NCBI GenBank assembly: GCA_022823775.1
Contig: JAJEHI010000171.1
Location: 62,001 to 126,000, forward strand
Length of the DNA: 64,000 nucleotides
DNA from: Defluviicoccus sp.
GTDB lineage: Bacteria > Pseudomonadota > Alphaproteobacteria > MPNO01
Reading direction: 5' to 3'
The notes under the pieces were generated by a model, which had not been told where the DNA came from, made no database searches, and worked only from the letters and a program-made list of their open reading frames with translations. Within the stretch, counting starts at the first letter, position 1. Each line of letters opens with the position of its first letter. Both the position numbers and the translations under genes were made by a program. Below, piece after piece: positions 42,156 to 51,141 of the stretch.

Positions 42156-42782
42156 TCACTTCACCGGCGAGTAGTCCGCCGCAAAGCAGATCTTGCATTC
42201 CTGCGTGAGGATCGGGTCGGGTCCGCCGCTGACGTTCTTGGGCGGCCAGATGCCTTTCTCCCTGGCTTCTTCGCGCACCTCCCGGCGGTGCTCCAGACTC
42301 TCATAGCCCCAGATGTGAACGAACTTGTTGAGCACGCCGCATTCGGTGACCATCGCCATGACCAGCGGCGAGCTCTTGACGCGCTCTTCGATGGCGGTGG
42401 ACCAATTCTCGATCAGGGCCGGCTGCCCGTCGGCGCGCATCATGTATTCGCGCCATTCGAAGACCGGCCCGAGGTCGCCGCTCCCCATCGTCGGGGTGAA
42501 GGGCAGAGGGGTGAAAATCTCCGACTGCATGGTCTCCAGGAGATGGGAGACCTTGGGCGGCCAGTTGGGGTCCTTGCCGCCTTCGACGCGGAGCCTCTCG
42601 CGCTCGCCCATGTCGGCATAGGGCCAGATGTGGATGACCTGGTTGAGGGGCCCGATCTCGGTATAGAGCATCGCGCTGATCTGCGAGAGCTTGCCGCGCG
42701 TCTCGTAGCCTTCCGCGAAGAGTTTGAGGAATTCGGGCACCTTGCCGCGCGATACGCGATAGCTCCTGGCTTCGTAGATCAT
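42156..42782 (-). CDS. NIPSNAP-family protein with two domains
   Basis: A 208-residue protein made of two NIPSNAP (ferredoxin-like dimeric alpha/beta barrel) repeats. The first begins IYEARSYRVSRGKVPEFL and contains LNQVIHIWPYADMGERERLR near 58; the second has FEWREYMMRADGQP near 113 and LNKFVHIWGYESLEHRREVR near 160. The repeated HIW-Y pattern confirms the duplication. AAAGGA precedes the ATG at 42782; the longer frame to 42950 is not supported. It ends one base from the operon-end gene on the other strand and follows the hydroxyacid dehydrogenase by 22 nt. Function unknown. Confidence 0.85.
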   Translation of the reverse strand: MIYEARSYRVSRGKVPEFLKLFAEGYETRGKLSQISAMLYTEIGPLNQVIHIWPYADMGERERLRVEGGKDPNWPPKVSHLLETMQSEIFTPLPFTPTMGSGDLGPVFEWREYMMRADGQPALIENWSTAIEERVKSSPLVMAMVTECGVLNKFVHIWGYESLEHRREVREEAREKGIWPPKNVSGGPDPILTQECKICFAADYSPVK

Positions 42783-42804
42783 GACCGGTCCTTTCCGTTC
42801 GGTG

Positions 42805-43869
42805 TCAGATGAGGCTGTCGCCGGCGAACCGCTGACGCCACAGCGGGATTGCGTCGGGGTTGCAGACATTCTCCGGAACCTCGCCCCTGACGGCTGCGAA
42901 AATCGCCTTCTCGACCCACGGCACCGCCATCTGCAAGCCGGTGCCGACATTGTTTGAAATCATGTGCGGCGACAGCAGCACCTTGTCGCCGAGCCCGAGC
43001 AGCGGCGTTTGCGGCGGGGGCGGCTCCTCGGGCAGGACATCGAGCGCGGCGGCGGCGAGCCTGTCGGAGTGGAGCGCGTCGAACAGCGCGTCGATATCGA
43101 CGATAGGGCCGCGCGCGGAATTGATCAGGACCGCGCCCGGCTTCATCAGCCCGAGTTCGCGCGCCCCGATCATGCCGTCCGTTTCCGGGGTGAGGTTGCA
43201 GTGGATCGTCACCGCGTCGGCTTCGGACAACAGCTCGTCGAGCGACACGCGGCGCACGTTGCGGCTCACGAACTGCGAGTCGTGGGCGTAAGGATCGTAG
43301 GCCAAAAGGCGGACGCGCCAGGGTGCCAGCAAGTCGGCCACGCGCGAGCCGATGCGCCCCAGGCCGATTATCCCGACCGCGATCCCCGGGTAGTCGTCCG
43401 TCAGCCGCGCGCCGAGATAGGTTCCCATCAGGGAGGGGTCGCGCCACTGCCCGTCTTTCACGCTCCGGTCGCGCTCGCGCACCTTCTTGAAGAGCGCGAG
43501 CAGAAAGGTGACCGCCCCTTCCGCGACGCCGCCCCAGTTGCTCTCGGTCGGGCTGTTGACGACCAGAATGCCGAGTTCGGTCGCCGCCGCCTCGTCGACA
43601 TTGTCGTAGCCCACGGAATACTTGGCGATCAGCCGCAGGTCGGGCGCCGATCGGAGAGTGCGGCGCGTGAGGATGTTGAGGCGGTTGGCGACCCCCGCGG
43701 CGGCGACCGTCGACGGGGCGAAGACGAGCTCGGTCGATTCGCCGGACCTGTTGGCGGCCTGCGACCATGGCTCGTCGGGAACCCGAACGTCGAGCCCCGC
43801 CTCGCGCATCCGCTCGTAAGACCCGCCGCTCGCATCGACGGCGGCATAAACATGGACCTTCGGTTGCAC
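42805..43869 (-). CDS. D-2-hydroxyacid dehydrogenase family protein (CtBP/SerA type)
   Basis: A 354-residue NAD-dependent dehydrogenase. The dinucleotide motif GIIGLGRIGSRVADLL is near residue 165; the catalytic Arg lies in NSARGPIVD near 252, the Glu in DVLPEEPPPP near 280 and the His in LSPHMIS near 305. The start is a GTG at 43869 with AAGGGA upstream; a frame running to 44025 is not needed. It may interconvert a 2-hydroxyacid and a 2-oxoacid, which would fit the 2-oxoacid/acetoin dehydrogenase genes facing it. It is followed by the NIPSNAP gene. Confidence 0.86.
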   Translation of the reverse strand: MQPKVHVYAAVDASGGSYERMREAGLDVRVPDEPWSQAANRSGESTELVFAPSTVAAAGVANRLNILTRRTLRSAPDLRLIAKYSVGYDNVDEAAATELGILVVNSPTESNWGGVAEGAVTFLLALFKKVRERDRSVKDGQWRDPSLMGTYLGARLTDDYPGIAVGIIGLGRIGSRVADLLAPWRVRLLAYDPYAHDSQFVSRNVRRVSLDELLSEADAVTIHCNLTPETDGMIGARELGLMKPGAVLINSARGPIVDIDALFDALHSDRLAAAALDVLPEEPPPPQTPLLGLGDKVLLSPHMISNNVGTGLQMAVPWVEKAIFAAVRGEVPENVCNPDAIPLWRQRFAGDSLI

Positions 43870-43894
43870 CCGTCTATCCCTTTTCCGGCCGGGT

Positions 43895-44287
43895 TTATTC
43901 GTCGGGAATGTCGGAGACGTGGGCGGACACAATCCGCCAACCCTCGGGCATCCGTACCCAGCATTGACTCTGGCGGCCGACCATGCGCCCGTCGGGCCGG
44001 GTCGCTTCGGTATCGGCCATAGCAAAGTCCCGTCCGAACGTCTTGATCACCGTGTTGCGCAGCGTCCGTTCGACGCCCGCGATATTGCGGTTGCGGCGGA
44101 ACAGGTCGATCGCGCGGTGGCCCAGCAGGGTGCCGTTCGGACCGTAGCGCAGCGTAAGCGGGCTGTCCCAGAATAGCGTCGCGAGCGTGTCGACGTCATT
44201 GATGCCGAGCGCCTGCTCATAGCGCTCGAAAGCCGCCGTCACCTCCGCGACCACCTCGGGAATATTGACTTCGTGCGGTTCCGCCAC
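43895..44287 (-). CDS. HpxZ/AtzH-like (DUF3225, SnoaL-fold) protein
   Basis: A 130-residue protein. EVVAEVTAAFERYEQALGIND near the N-terminus (in parts), TLATLFWDSPLTLRYG, RTLRNTVIKTFGRDFA and the end GRQSQCWVRMPEGWRIVSAHVS match the DUF3225 family, whose named members are HpxZ of oxalurate catabolism and AtzH of the cyanuric acid pathway. Those genes normally sit beside an amidase (HpxW/HpxX or AtzE/AtzG), none of which is here. The start is a GTG at 44287 with GGAGAGA upstream; a huge frame open to 47164 is an antisense shadow. It lies 25 nt upstream of the hydroxyacid dehydrogenase gene. Confidence 0.82.
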   Translation of the reverse strand: MAEPHEVNIPEVVAEVTAAFERYEQALGINDVDTLATLFWDSPLTLRYGPNGTLLGHRAIDLFRRNRNIAGVERTLRNTVIKTFGRDFAMADTEATRPDGRMVGRQSQCWVRMPEGWRIVSAHVSDIPDE

Positions 44288-44419
44288 CTTGTCTCTCCGC
44301 CGACGCTTGCCGGGCGCAAGAATGTCGGGATTGCCCCGCCGGTTCAACCGGGCGCCGCTTGTCACGGCGACGCGGCGGCTGCATGCTCGACGCGGACGGG
44401 AACGCAGGGATCGGGCAGT

Positions 44420-45805
44420 TTGGAAGAACAGAGTCTCAGAGGCTTCATCGACAAGGTGGAGAACGTCGCGCCGGACGAGGTGCTGCGCGTGGCCGAACCG
44501 GTGAGCCGCGAACTGGACATCACCTCCGCGGTGTTCGAGCTCGAACGGGCGGGCCGCAGCCCCATCGCGATCTTCGAGAACGTCGAAGGGTTCGACATGC
44601 CGGTGGTCACGAACGTCGCCGGCAACCGGAAGCTGCTTGGCCTCGCCCTCGGCGTTGCGCCGGCGGACCTGCCGGGCGCGTATCGGGAACGCTGCCAGAA
44701 CTACCAGCCGGTGGAAACGGCCTCGGACGCTCCCTGGCAGGAGACGGTGCTGGAAGGGGACTCGGTCGACCTTGGGAAGCTGCCGATCCCGCTCCATTTC
44801 GGGGTCGACGCCGCACCCTACATAACCGCGGGGCAAATCGCGGCGCGCGATCCGGAAACCGGCGTCGACACCACCGGCTTCCATAGGTTGATGCTCCGGG
44901 GCCGGGACCGGCTGGGGCTGTCGCTCCATTCGCGGCGCCGCATGTACGAGTACCACCGCCGCGCCGAGGAACGCGGGGAAGACCTGCCGGCGGCGATCAC
45001 GCTCGGCATCCACCCGATCCACTATATGGGCTCGATGGCCTATCACTATCCGCCGAGCGTCCGGAAGGTGGAGATCATCGGCGCCCTGTTCGGCGAACCC
45101 TACCGCGTCGCCCGATGCCGCACGGCGGACCTCGAAGTCCCCTGGGGGGCGGAGATCGTCATCGAGGGCCGGATACTCGCCGGGGTGCACGAGCCGGAGG
45201 GTCCGTTCGGAGAGTTCACCGGATACGCCTCCTATCGTTCGACCGAGAATGTCTTCGTCGCGGAGCGGATCCAGATGCGGAGCGACGCGATGTTCCATTC
45301 GGTCGCTTCCGGTACGGCGCCCGACCATATCCTGATTTCGAGCATTTCGCGGGAGGCGGAGATCCTCAACGCGCTTAGGCGCAACCTCCCCAACGTGCGT
45401 GCCGTCCATGTGCCGACGACCACGGTGGGCGCTCTGATGGCGATCGTGTCGATGCGAAAGACCGCGGAGGGTCAGCCGCGCCAGGCAATAATGAGCGCGC
45501 TCGGCACCGAGTTCTACGTCAAGTGCGTCGTCGTCGTGGACGACGACGTGGACGTGTTCGATCTTTCGGACGTGATGTGGGCGGTGATCACTCGCACCCG
45601 CGCCGAGAGCGACGTGATCTACATCCCGGGCGCGATGGGCGCGATTCTCGATCCGACCTCGGATCCGGAGACTCGTACGGTGACCAAGGTGGGCATCGAT
45701 GCGACCAAGCCGTCGGGGCGCGACTTCGCCGAGCGGTTGACCATCGCGGACGAGCAGAGAGCCAGGGTGCGCGGCATTCTGGAGCGAGCGGGCATCCGAA
45801 CCTGA
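44420..45805 (+). CDS. UbiD-family (prenylated-FMN) decarboxylase
   Basis: A 461-residue UbiD-type decarboxylase. The family's opening (LRGFIDKVEN), VVTNVAGNRKLLGLALG near residue 57, GLSLHSRRRMYEYHR near 165 and the active-site stretch PEGPFGEFTGYAS near 258, with the conserved Glu residues, are all present. It decarboxylates or carboxylates unsaturated or aromatic acids with prenyl-FMN, which needs UbiX; no ubiX is in the window. The start is taken as the TTG at 44420, since residues upstream look non-coding; a candidate promoter is TTGTCA at 44359 with CATGCT 17 bp on. Being divergent from the HpxZ-like gene, it may be co-regulated with it. Confidence 0.87.
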   Translation: MEEQSLRGFIDKVENVAPDEVLRVAEPVSRELDITSAVFELERAGRSPIAIFENVEGFDMPVVTNVAGNRKLLGLALGVAPADLPGAYRERCQNYQPVETASDAPWQETVLEGDSVDLGKLPIPLHFGVDAAPYITAGQIAARDPETGVDTTGFHRLMLRGRDRLGLSLHSRRRMYEYHRRAEERGEDLPAAITLGIHPIHYMGSMAYHYPPSVRKVEIIGALFGEPYRVARCRTADLEVPWGAEIVIEGRILAGVHEPEGPFGEFTGYASYRSTENVFVAERIQMRSDAMFHSVASGTAPDHILISSISREAEILNALRRNLPNVRAVHVPTTTVGALMAIVSMRKTAEGQPRQAIMSALGTEFYVKCVVVVDDDVDVFDLSDVMWAVITRTRAESDVIYIPGAMGAILDPTSDPETRTVTKVGIDATKPSGRDFAERLTIADEQRARVRGILERAGIRT

Positions 45806-45892
45806 TCGACCTCGGGACGGGTCCGGGCCGGCTTGCGTCGGCGCCTCGCGCGCGCCATCGTCGCACGGTCGGGATGCCGAATTGGGGGAGTC

Positions 45893-47296
45893 GTGCGCGC
45901 CAGATTCAGGACGAGGGCGGATGCCAAGACCGTCCCGATTATTCCGATCGAGAAGGACGTGTTCGATGCGTGGCGCGCGGATCGGCCGGAGGCGATACGC
46001 GCCTGGGTGGACAGCACCGGCTTCAAGGCCGCGCCGCGGAGCCTGAGCTTCCTTTCCGGCGATAACAATGCGCTCGGCAGCGTTCTTCTGGGTGTCGAGT
46101 CGCACGACGAGTTCTGGGCTTACGCGGACCTCCCCGGTCGGCTGCCCGCGGGTGCCTACCGGATCGATGCGCGGATGGACCGCGCGGCCGCTACCGGCGC
46201 GGCGCTCGGCTGGGCACTCGGCTGCTATGCCTTCGACCGTTACGCCGCCAAGTCCGCCGGGCCGGTTCCGTCCCTGGTCTGGCCGGAGGGCGCCGACCGC
46301 GCCCATGTGCGCTCGGCGGCCGAAGCGACGACCGAGGTTCGGGACCTGATCAACACGCCGGCCGGGGACATGGGTCCGGCGGAGCTTGCCTTGGCCGCCC
46401 GGAAGATCGCCGACGAAGGCGGCGCCAGGGTCACCGAGATCAAGGGCGACGCCCTGCTGCGGCGCGGCTATCCGACGATCCACGCAGTCGGGCGGGCCAG
46501 CGCCAACGCGCCGCGGCTGATCGATCTCCGCTGGGGCCGGACGGGCGCCCCGAAGGTCACGCTTCTCGGCAAGGGCGTGTGCTTCGATTCGGGCGGTCTC
46601 GACATCAAGCCGGCCCAGGGCATGCTCCGCATGAAGAAAGACATGGGCGGTGCGGCCCATGCGCTTGGGCTCGCCCGGATGATCATGTCGGCGAAGCTCG
46701 GTGTCAGGCTGCGCGTGCTGATACCGGCGGTCGAGAACAGCATCTCGGGCAACGCGCTGCGGCCGCTCGACATCGTCAAGACACGGAGCGGAATTACCGT
46801 CGAGGTCGGCAATACGGACGCCGAAGGGCGGCTTATCCTTTGCGACGCCCTGACCGAGGCGGAGACCGAGCGGCCCGACCTCCTCGTCGACTTCGCGACG
46901 CTCACGGGCGCGGCGCGGGTCGCGCTGGGGGCGGAGTTGCCGGCGTATTTCTGCAATAACGATGCGCTCGCGGAGGAATTGTCGAGCGCCGGCGAGGCAG
47001 TTTCGGATCCGCTGTGGCGCCTGCCGCTCTGGCAACCCTATCGCCGCATGCTGGACAGCAAGACGGCCGATATCAACAACGTTTCCGAGGGCGGGATGGC
47101 CGGGGCGATCACCGCCGCGCTCTACCTGCAGGAATTCGTGGACCGGACAACGCCCTGGATCCATCTCGACATCATGGCGTGGAACCCCACCGCCCGACCG
47201 GGCCGACCGGTCGGCGGCGAGGCGCAGGGCATGCGCGCGCTGTATGCGCTGATCGAACGCCGGTTCGGCAGGAAGAAGCGCCGGGGCAGGAGCTGA
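45893..47296 (+). CDS. leucyl aminopeptidase family protein (M17)
   Basis: A 467-residue M17 metallopeptidase. The metal and catalytic residues lie in GKGVCFDSGGLDIKP near residue 228, MLRMKKDMGGAAHAL near 245 and the signature NTDAEGRLILCDAL near 308; LINTPAGDMGP near 155 starts the catalytic domain. The N-terminal domain is short and divergent. The GTG at 45893 has GGGGAG very close upstream; an earlier start at 45833 is possible. It removes N-terminal residues from peptides. It precedes the peptide importer but on the opposite strand, convergent with only a 4-nt gap. Confidence 0.87.
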   Translation: MRARFRTRADAKTVPIIPIEKDVFDAWRADRPEAIRAWVDSTGFKAAPRSLSFLSGDNNALGSVLLGVESHDEFWAYADLPGRLPAGAYRIDARMDRAAATGAALGWALGCYAFDRYAAKSAGPVPSLVWPEGADRAHVRSAAEATTEVRDLINTPAGDMGPAELALAARKIADEGGARVTEIKGDALLRRGYPTIHAVGRASANAPRLIDLRWGRTGAPKVTLLGKGVCFDSGGLDIKPAQGMLRMKKDMGGAAHALGLARMIMSAKLGVRLRVLIPAVENSISGNALRPLDIVKTRSGITVEVGNTDAEGRLILCDALTEAETERPDLLVDFATLTGAARVALGAELPAYFCNNDALAEELSSAGEAVSDPLWRLPLWQPYRRMLDSKTADINNVSEGGMAGAITAALYLQEFVDRTTPWIHLDIMAWNPTARPGRPVGGEAQGMRALYALIERRFGRKKRRGRS

Positions 47297-47300
47297 TCCG

Positions 47301-48929
47301 TCAGGTCGCGACCGCGTCGGTCTCGACCGCCTCGATATCGAACGCGGCCGCGATCAGCGCCCTGGTGTAGGGCTGGGCGGGCGATTCGAAGATCTCGCAG
47401 CTGCTGCCCCGCTCGACGACGCGGCCGTGGCGCATGACGATCACCTCGTCGGCCAGCGCACGGACCACCTTCAGGTCGTGGCTTATGAACAGGTAGGCGA
47501 GCCCGTGGCGCTCCTGCAGCGCCCGCAACAGGTCGACGATCTGCGCCTGGATCGACATGTCGAGCGCCGAGGTGGGCTCGTCCAGCACGATGAAGCGCGG
47601 CTTGAGCGCGATGGCGCGCGCGATGGCGATCCTCTGGCGCTGGCCGCCGGAGAACTCGTGCGGGTACCGGTCCTGGGCCTCGGGGTCGAGCCCGACCTCG
47701 GTGAGCGCGTCGGCGATGACCGCGCGCCGTCGATCGTAATCGCCCGCCATGCCGTGGACCACGAGACCCTCCTCGATGATCTGTCCAACGGAAAACCGCG
47801 GGGAAAGCGAACTGAACGGGTCCTGGAACACGATCTGCATTTCGCGCCGCAGCGGTCTGATCTCGGACCAGCTCATGCCGCTGATGTCGCGCCCCCGGAA
47901 GCGGATGGGGCCCGTGCTCTTCTCGAGACGCAGGAGCCCCATGGCGAGCGTGGTTTTGCCCGACCCGCTCTCGCCCACGACCCCGAGAGTCTGCCCCTCG
48001 CGCACGGTAACCGAGACGCCGTCGACGGCCTTGATGTGGCCCACGACCCGCCGCATGACACCGCGCTTGACGGGGAACCAGACCTTCAGCCCGTCCGCCT
48101 CCATGACCGCACCGGCCTTTCCGTCGGCGGCGGCGGGACTCCCCTTCGGCTCGGAGGCGAGCAGATGCCTGGTGTAATCGTGTCGCGGGTTCTCGAAGAT
48201 TTCGGCGGTCGGGCCGGTCTCGACGATTTCGCCCTCGGTCATCACGGCAACCCGGTCGGAAACCTTGCGTACGATCCCGATGTCATGGGTGATCAGGAGA
48301 ATCGACATACCGCGTTCGCGCTGCAGATCCTTCAGGAGCTTGAGAATCTGCGCCTGGATCGTCACGTCGAGCGCGGTCGTCGGTTCGTCCGCGATCAGGA
48401 GCTCCGGGTCGTTGGCGAGCGCCATCGCGATCATCACCCGCTGGCGCTGCCCGCCGGAAAGCTGGTGGGGGTAGGCGTGCAGCCTGCTTTCCGCCTCCGG
48501 CAGGCCGACCTGGTTGAGGAGGTCGAGGATCCTGGAACGCGCCTCCGCGCGGCCGTACCCCTTGTGCACCTTGAGGATCTCGCCGATCTGTTTCTCGATC
48601 GTGTGGAGCGGGTTCAGCGAGGTCATCGGCTCCTGGAAGATCATCGCGATCCTGTTGCCGCGCACCCCGCGCAACGCGGGCTCCGGACAGCCGATCAGCT
48701 CATCGCCCGCGAAGCGGATGCTTCCGCTCGGGTGGCGGGCGAGCGGATAAGGAAGGAGTTGCAGGATCGAGAGCGCGGAGACCGACTTGCCGGAGCCGCT
48801 CTCGCCGACCAGGGCCAGGGTCTCCCCGCGGCCGATCTCGAACGAGATGTTCCGCACCGCCCGCACTTCGCGCTCGCCGGTGCCGAATGAGACCGAGAGG
48901 TCGTCGGCGGTGAGCAGCATGTCAGCCAT
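47301..48929 (-). CDS. yejF: peptide ABC transporter, fused double ATPase (YejF type)
   Basis: A 542-residue protein with two complete ABC domains. Domain 1 (about 5-260) has Walker A GESGSGKS near 42 and signature LSGGQRQRV near 160; domain 2 (about 285-535) has GESGSGKTTL near 325 and FSGGQRQRI near 435. This DppD-DppF fusion is typical of YejF. It powers oligopeptide uptake through YejB and YejE. The ATG at 48929 follows the stop of yejE by 8 nt. The frame stays open further upstream but overlaps yejE. Confidence 0.92.
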   Translation of the reverse strand: MADMLLTADDLSVSFGTGEREVRAVRNISFEIGRGETLALVGESGSGKSVSALSILQLLPYPLARHPSGSIRFAGDELIGCPEPALRGVRGNRIAMIFQEPMTSLNPLHTIEKQIGEILKVHKGYGRAEARSRILDLLNQVGLPEAESRLHAYPHQLSGGQRQRVMIAMALANDPELLIADEPTTALDVTIQAQILKLLKDLQRERGMSILLITHDIGIVRKVSDRVAVMTEGEIVETGPTAEIFENPRHDYTRHLLASEPKGSPAAADGKAGAVMEADGLKVWFPVKRGVMRRVVGHIKAVDGVSVTVREGQTLGVVGESGSGKTTLAMGLLRLEKSTGPIRFRGRDISGMSWSEIRPLRREMQIVFQDPFSSLSPRFSVGQIIEEGLVVHGMAGDYDRRRAVIADALTEVGLDPEAQDRYPHEFSGGQRQRIAIARAIALKPRFIVLDEPTSALDMSIQAQIVDLLRALQERHGLAYLFISHDLKVVRALADEVIVMRHGRVVERGSSCEIFESPAQPYTRALIAAAFDIEAVETDAVAT

Positions 48930-48937
48930 CGCCCGGC

Positions 48938-50002
48938 CTACTCGTTCACCGTCTTGCGCGGATCGAAGGCATCGCGAACGCCTTCGCCGACGAAGATCAG
49001 CAGCGACAGTGTGATGATGATCGTGAGGCTGGCCGTCACCGCGAGCCACGGGGCCTGCAGGTTCGCCTTGCCCTGGGCCAGAAGCTCGCCCAGCGACGGC
49101 GAACCGGGCGGCAAACCGAAGCCGAGGAAATCCAGCGCCGTCAGGCTGGTAATCGAGCCCGTCAGGATGATCGGAAGGAAGGTGAGCGTGGCGACCATCG
49201 CGTTGGGCAGCACATGGCGGCGCATGATGGTGATGTTGTTCACGCCGAGCGCGCGCGCCGCCCGGACATAGTCGAAGTTGCGCGCGCGCAGGAATTCCGC
49301 GCGAACCACGCCCTCGAGCGCGGTCCAGCCGAACAGGACCATGATGCCGAGCAACCACCAGAAATTGGGTGTGACGATGCTCGCCAGAATGATCAGCAGG
49401 AACAGGGTCGGCAGCCCCTGCCAGACCTCGATGAAGCGCTGGAAGGCGAGATCGGTCCAGCCACCGAAATAGCCCTGCGCCGCGCCCACCGCGACGCCGA
49501 TGATCGAGCCCAGAACGGTGAGCGAAATCCCGAACAGCACCGAGATGCGGAAGCCGTAGATCGCGCGCGCCAGCACGTCCCGCGCCTGGTCGTCGGTACC
49601 GAGCCAGTTGTCGGCCGAGGGCGGCGACGGGGCGGGGACCTTCAGGTCGTAGTTGACGGTGCGGTAGCTGTAGGGAATCAGCGGCCAGACCATCCAGCCG
49701 CCCTTGTCGCGGATCAAATCCTGGACGTCGGGCTCGCGATACTCGGCCTCGGTTTCGAAATCGCCGCCGAACTCCGTCTCGGGATAGGTCGCGAAGACCG
49801 GGAAGTAGTACCCGCCCTCGTACTGGATCAGCAGCGGCTTGTCGTTGGCTATGAACTCCGCCGGCAGGGTGACCGCGAACAGCGCAAGGAATACCCAGAG
49901 CGAGACGAACGCGCGGCGGTTGTTGCAGAAATTCCTGAGCCGCCGCCGGGTGAGCGGCGTCAGTCGGACGCCGAACGCGCGCCGTTCTCCGGAGTCAGCC
50001 AC
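48938..50002 (-). CDS. yejE: peptide ABC transporter permease (YejE type)
   Basis: A 354-residue inner-membrane permease of the DppC/YejE type. An N-terminal helix (about residue 35-55) is followed by a long periplasmic insertion that includes a YYFPVFATYPETEFGGDFE stretch characteristic of YejE; five more helices follow from about 140, with the EAA-type loop ALGVNNITIMRRHVLPNA near 235. Its start overlaps the end of yejB by 8 nt. It forms the channel with YejB. Confidence 0.92.
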   Translation of the reverse strand: MADSGERRAFGVRLTPLTRRRLRNFCNNRRAFVSLWVFLALFAVTLPAEFIANDKPLLIQYEGGYYFPVFATYPETEFGGDFETEAEYREPDVQDLIRDKGGWMVWPLIPYSYRTVNYDLKVPAPSPPSADNWLGTDDQARDVLARAIYGFRISVLFGISLTVLGSIIGVAVGAAQGYFGGWTDLAFQRFIEVWQGLPTLFLLIILASIVTPNFWWLLGIMVLFGWTALEGVVRAEFLRARNFDYVRAARALGVNNITIMRRHVLPNAMVATLTFLPIILTGSITSLTALDFLGFGLPPGSPSLGELLAQGKANLQAPWLAVTASLTIIITLSLLIFVGEGVRDAFDPRKTVNE

Positions 50003-51113
50003 CGCGCACCTCGAAATCGATGCGCGGGTCGACGATGGTGTAGGTCAGATCGCCGGCGAGGCGCATCACCAGCCCGAGCAGGGTGAAGAAATAGGTGGTT
50101 GCGAAGACGATGGGATAGTCGCGCTTGATCAGCGCCTCGAAGCCCAGCAGCCCGAGCCCGTCGAGCGAGAAAATCACCTCGATCAGGAGCGATCCGGTGA
50201 ACAGGATGCCGACGAAGACGCCCGGAAAGCTCGCGATCACGATCAGCATCGCGTTGCGGAATACGTGGCCGTAGAGCACCCGGCGCTCGGTCAGCCCCTT
50301 GGCCCGCGCGGTCAGCACGTACTGCATGTTGATCTGGTCGAGATAGGAGTTCTTGGTGAGCAGGCTGAGCGCGAGAAAACCGCCCGCGACCAGCGAGACC
50401 AGCGGCAGCGCCAGATGCCAGAAATAGTCGGCGATCTGGCCGAAAAAGCCGAGCTCGTCGAAATTCTCCGATGTCAGGCCGCGCAGCGGGAACCAGTCGA
50501 GGAAGCTGCCGCCCGCGAAGAAGACGATCAGCAGCACCGCCAGCACGAAGGACGGCGTGGCGAAGCCGATGGTCATCACGATGGTCGTCCACAGGTCGAA
50601 CCGCGTCCCGTCCTTCACGGCCTTCCGGATCCCGAGCGGGATGCAGACCACGTAGAGGATCAGCGTGGACCAGAGCCCGAGCGAGATCGAAACCGGCATC
50701 TTCTCCAGCACGAGGTTGACCACGGTCTCGTCGCGGAAATAGCTGGTGCCGAAATCGAAGGTCAGGAAGTTCCCCATCATCAGCACGAAGCGCTCGTGCA
50801 TCGGTTTGTCGAACCCGAACTGTTTTTCGAGCTGGGCGATGAACTCGGGGTCGAGCCCGCGCGCGCCACGGTACTTGCCGGTCACCGCCGAGGACGCCGC
50901 GTCGGCCTGAGCCGCCGAGGGCGACGCTCCGGTCTCGGTCCCGCCTCCGCCGCCGAAACGGCTGGTCGGTGCGACGCTGGTGCCGGTGACTTGGGCGATG
51001 ATCTGCTCGACCGGCCCGCCGGGCGCGACCTGGATGATCAGGAAGTTGATGACCATGATCCCGGCAAGCGTCGGGATCATCAGCAGCAGGCGCCGGACGA
51101 TATAGTTCAGCAT
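49995..51113 (-). CDS. yejB: peptide ABC transporter permease (YejB type)
   Basis: A 372-residue inner-membrane permease of the DppB/YejB type. It opens with a hydrophobic helix (RRLLLMIPTLAGIMVINFLI), then a periplasmic region of about 90 residues including a Gly-rich FGGGGGTETG segment, and five further helices. The EAA loop is RAKGLTERRVLYGHVFRNA near 275. It lies 28 nt after the second binding-protein gene and overlaps yejE by 8 nt. Confidence 0.92.
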   Translation of the reverse strand: MLNYIVRRLLLMIPTLAGIMVINFLIIQVAPGGPVEQIIAQVTGTSVAPTSRFGGGGGTETGASPSAAQADAASSAVTGKYRGARGLDPEFIAQLEKQFGFDKPMHERFVLMMGNFLTFDFGTSYFRDETVVNLVLEKMPVSISLGLWSTLILYVVCIPLGIRKAVKDGTRFDLWTTIVMTIGFATPSFVLAVLLIVFFAGGSFLDWFPLRGLTSENFDELGFFGQIADYFWHLALPLVSLVAGGFLALSLLTKNSYLDQINMQYVLTARAKGLTERRVLYGHVFRNAMLIVIASFPGVFVGILFTGSLLIEVIFSLDGLGLLGFEALIKRDYPIVFATTYFFTLLGLVMRLAGDLTYTIVDPRIDFEVRGG

Positions 51114-51141
51114 CCGGAAAGAGCTCCGCCTGGCGCCGGTA

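Noticed and set aside
44288-47164. Upstream extension of the HpxZ-like gene into a 1089-codon minus-strand frame
   Set aside because: The added part is antisense to the UbiD and aminopeptidase genes and has the Arg-rich composition of shadow frames. A GTG with a good ribosome site at 44287 gives the normal protein length.
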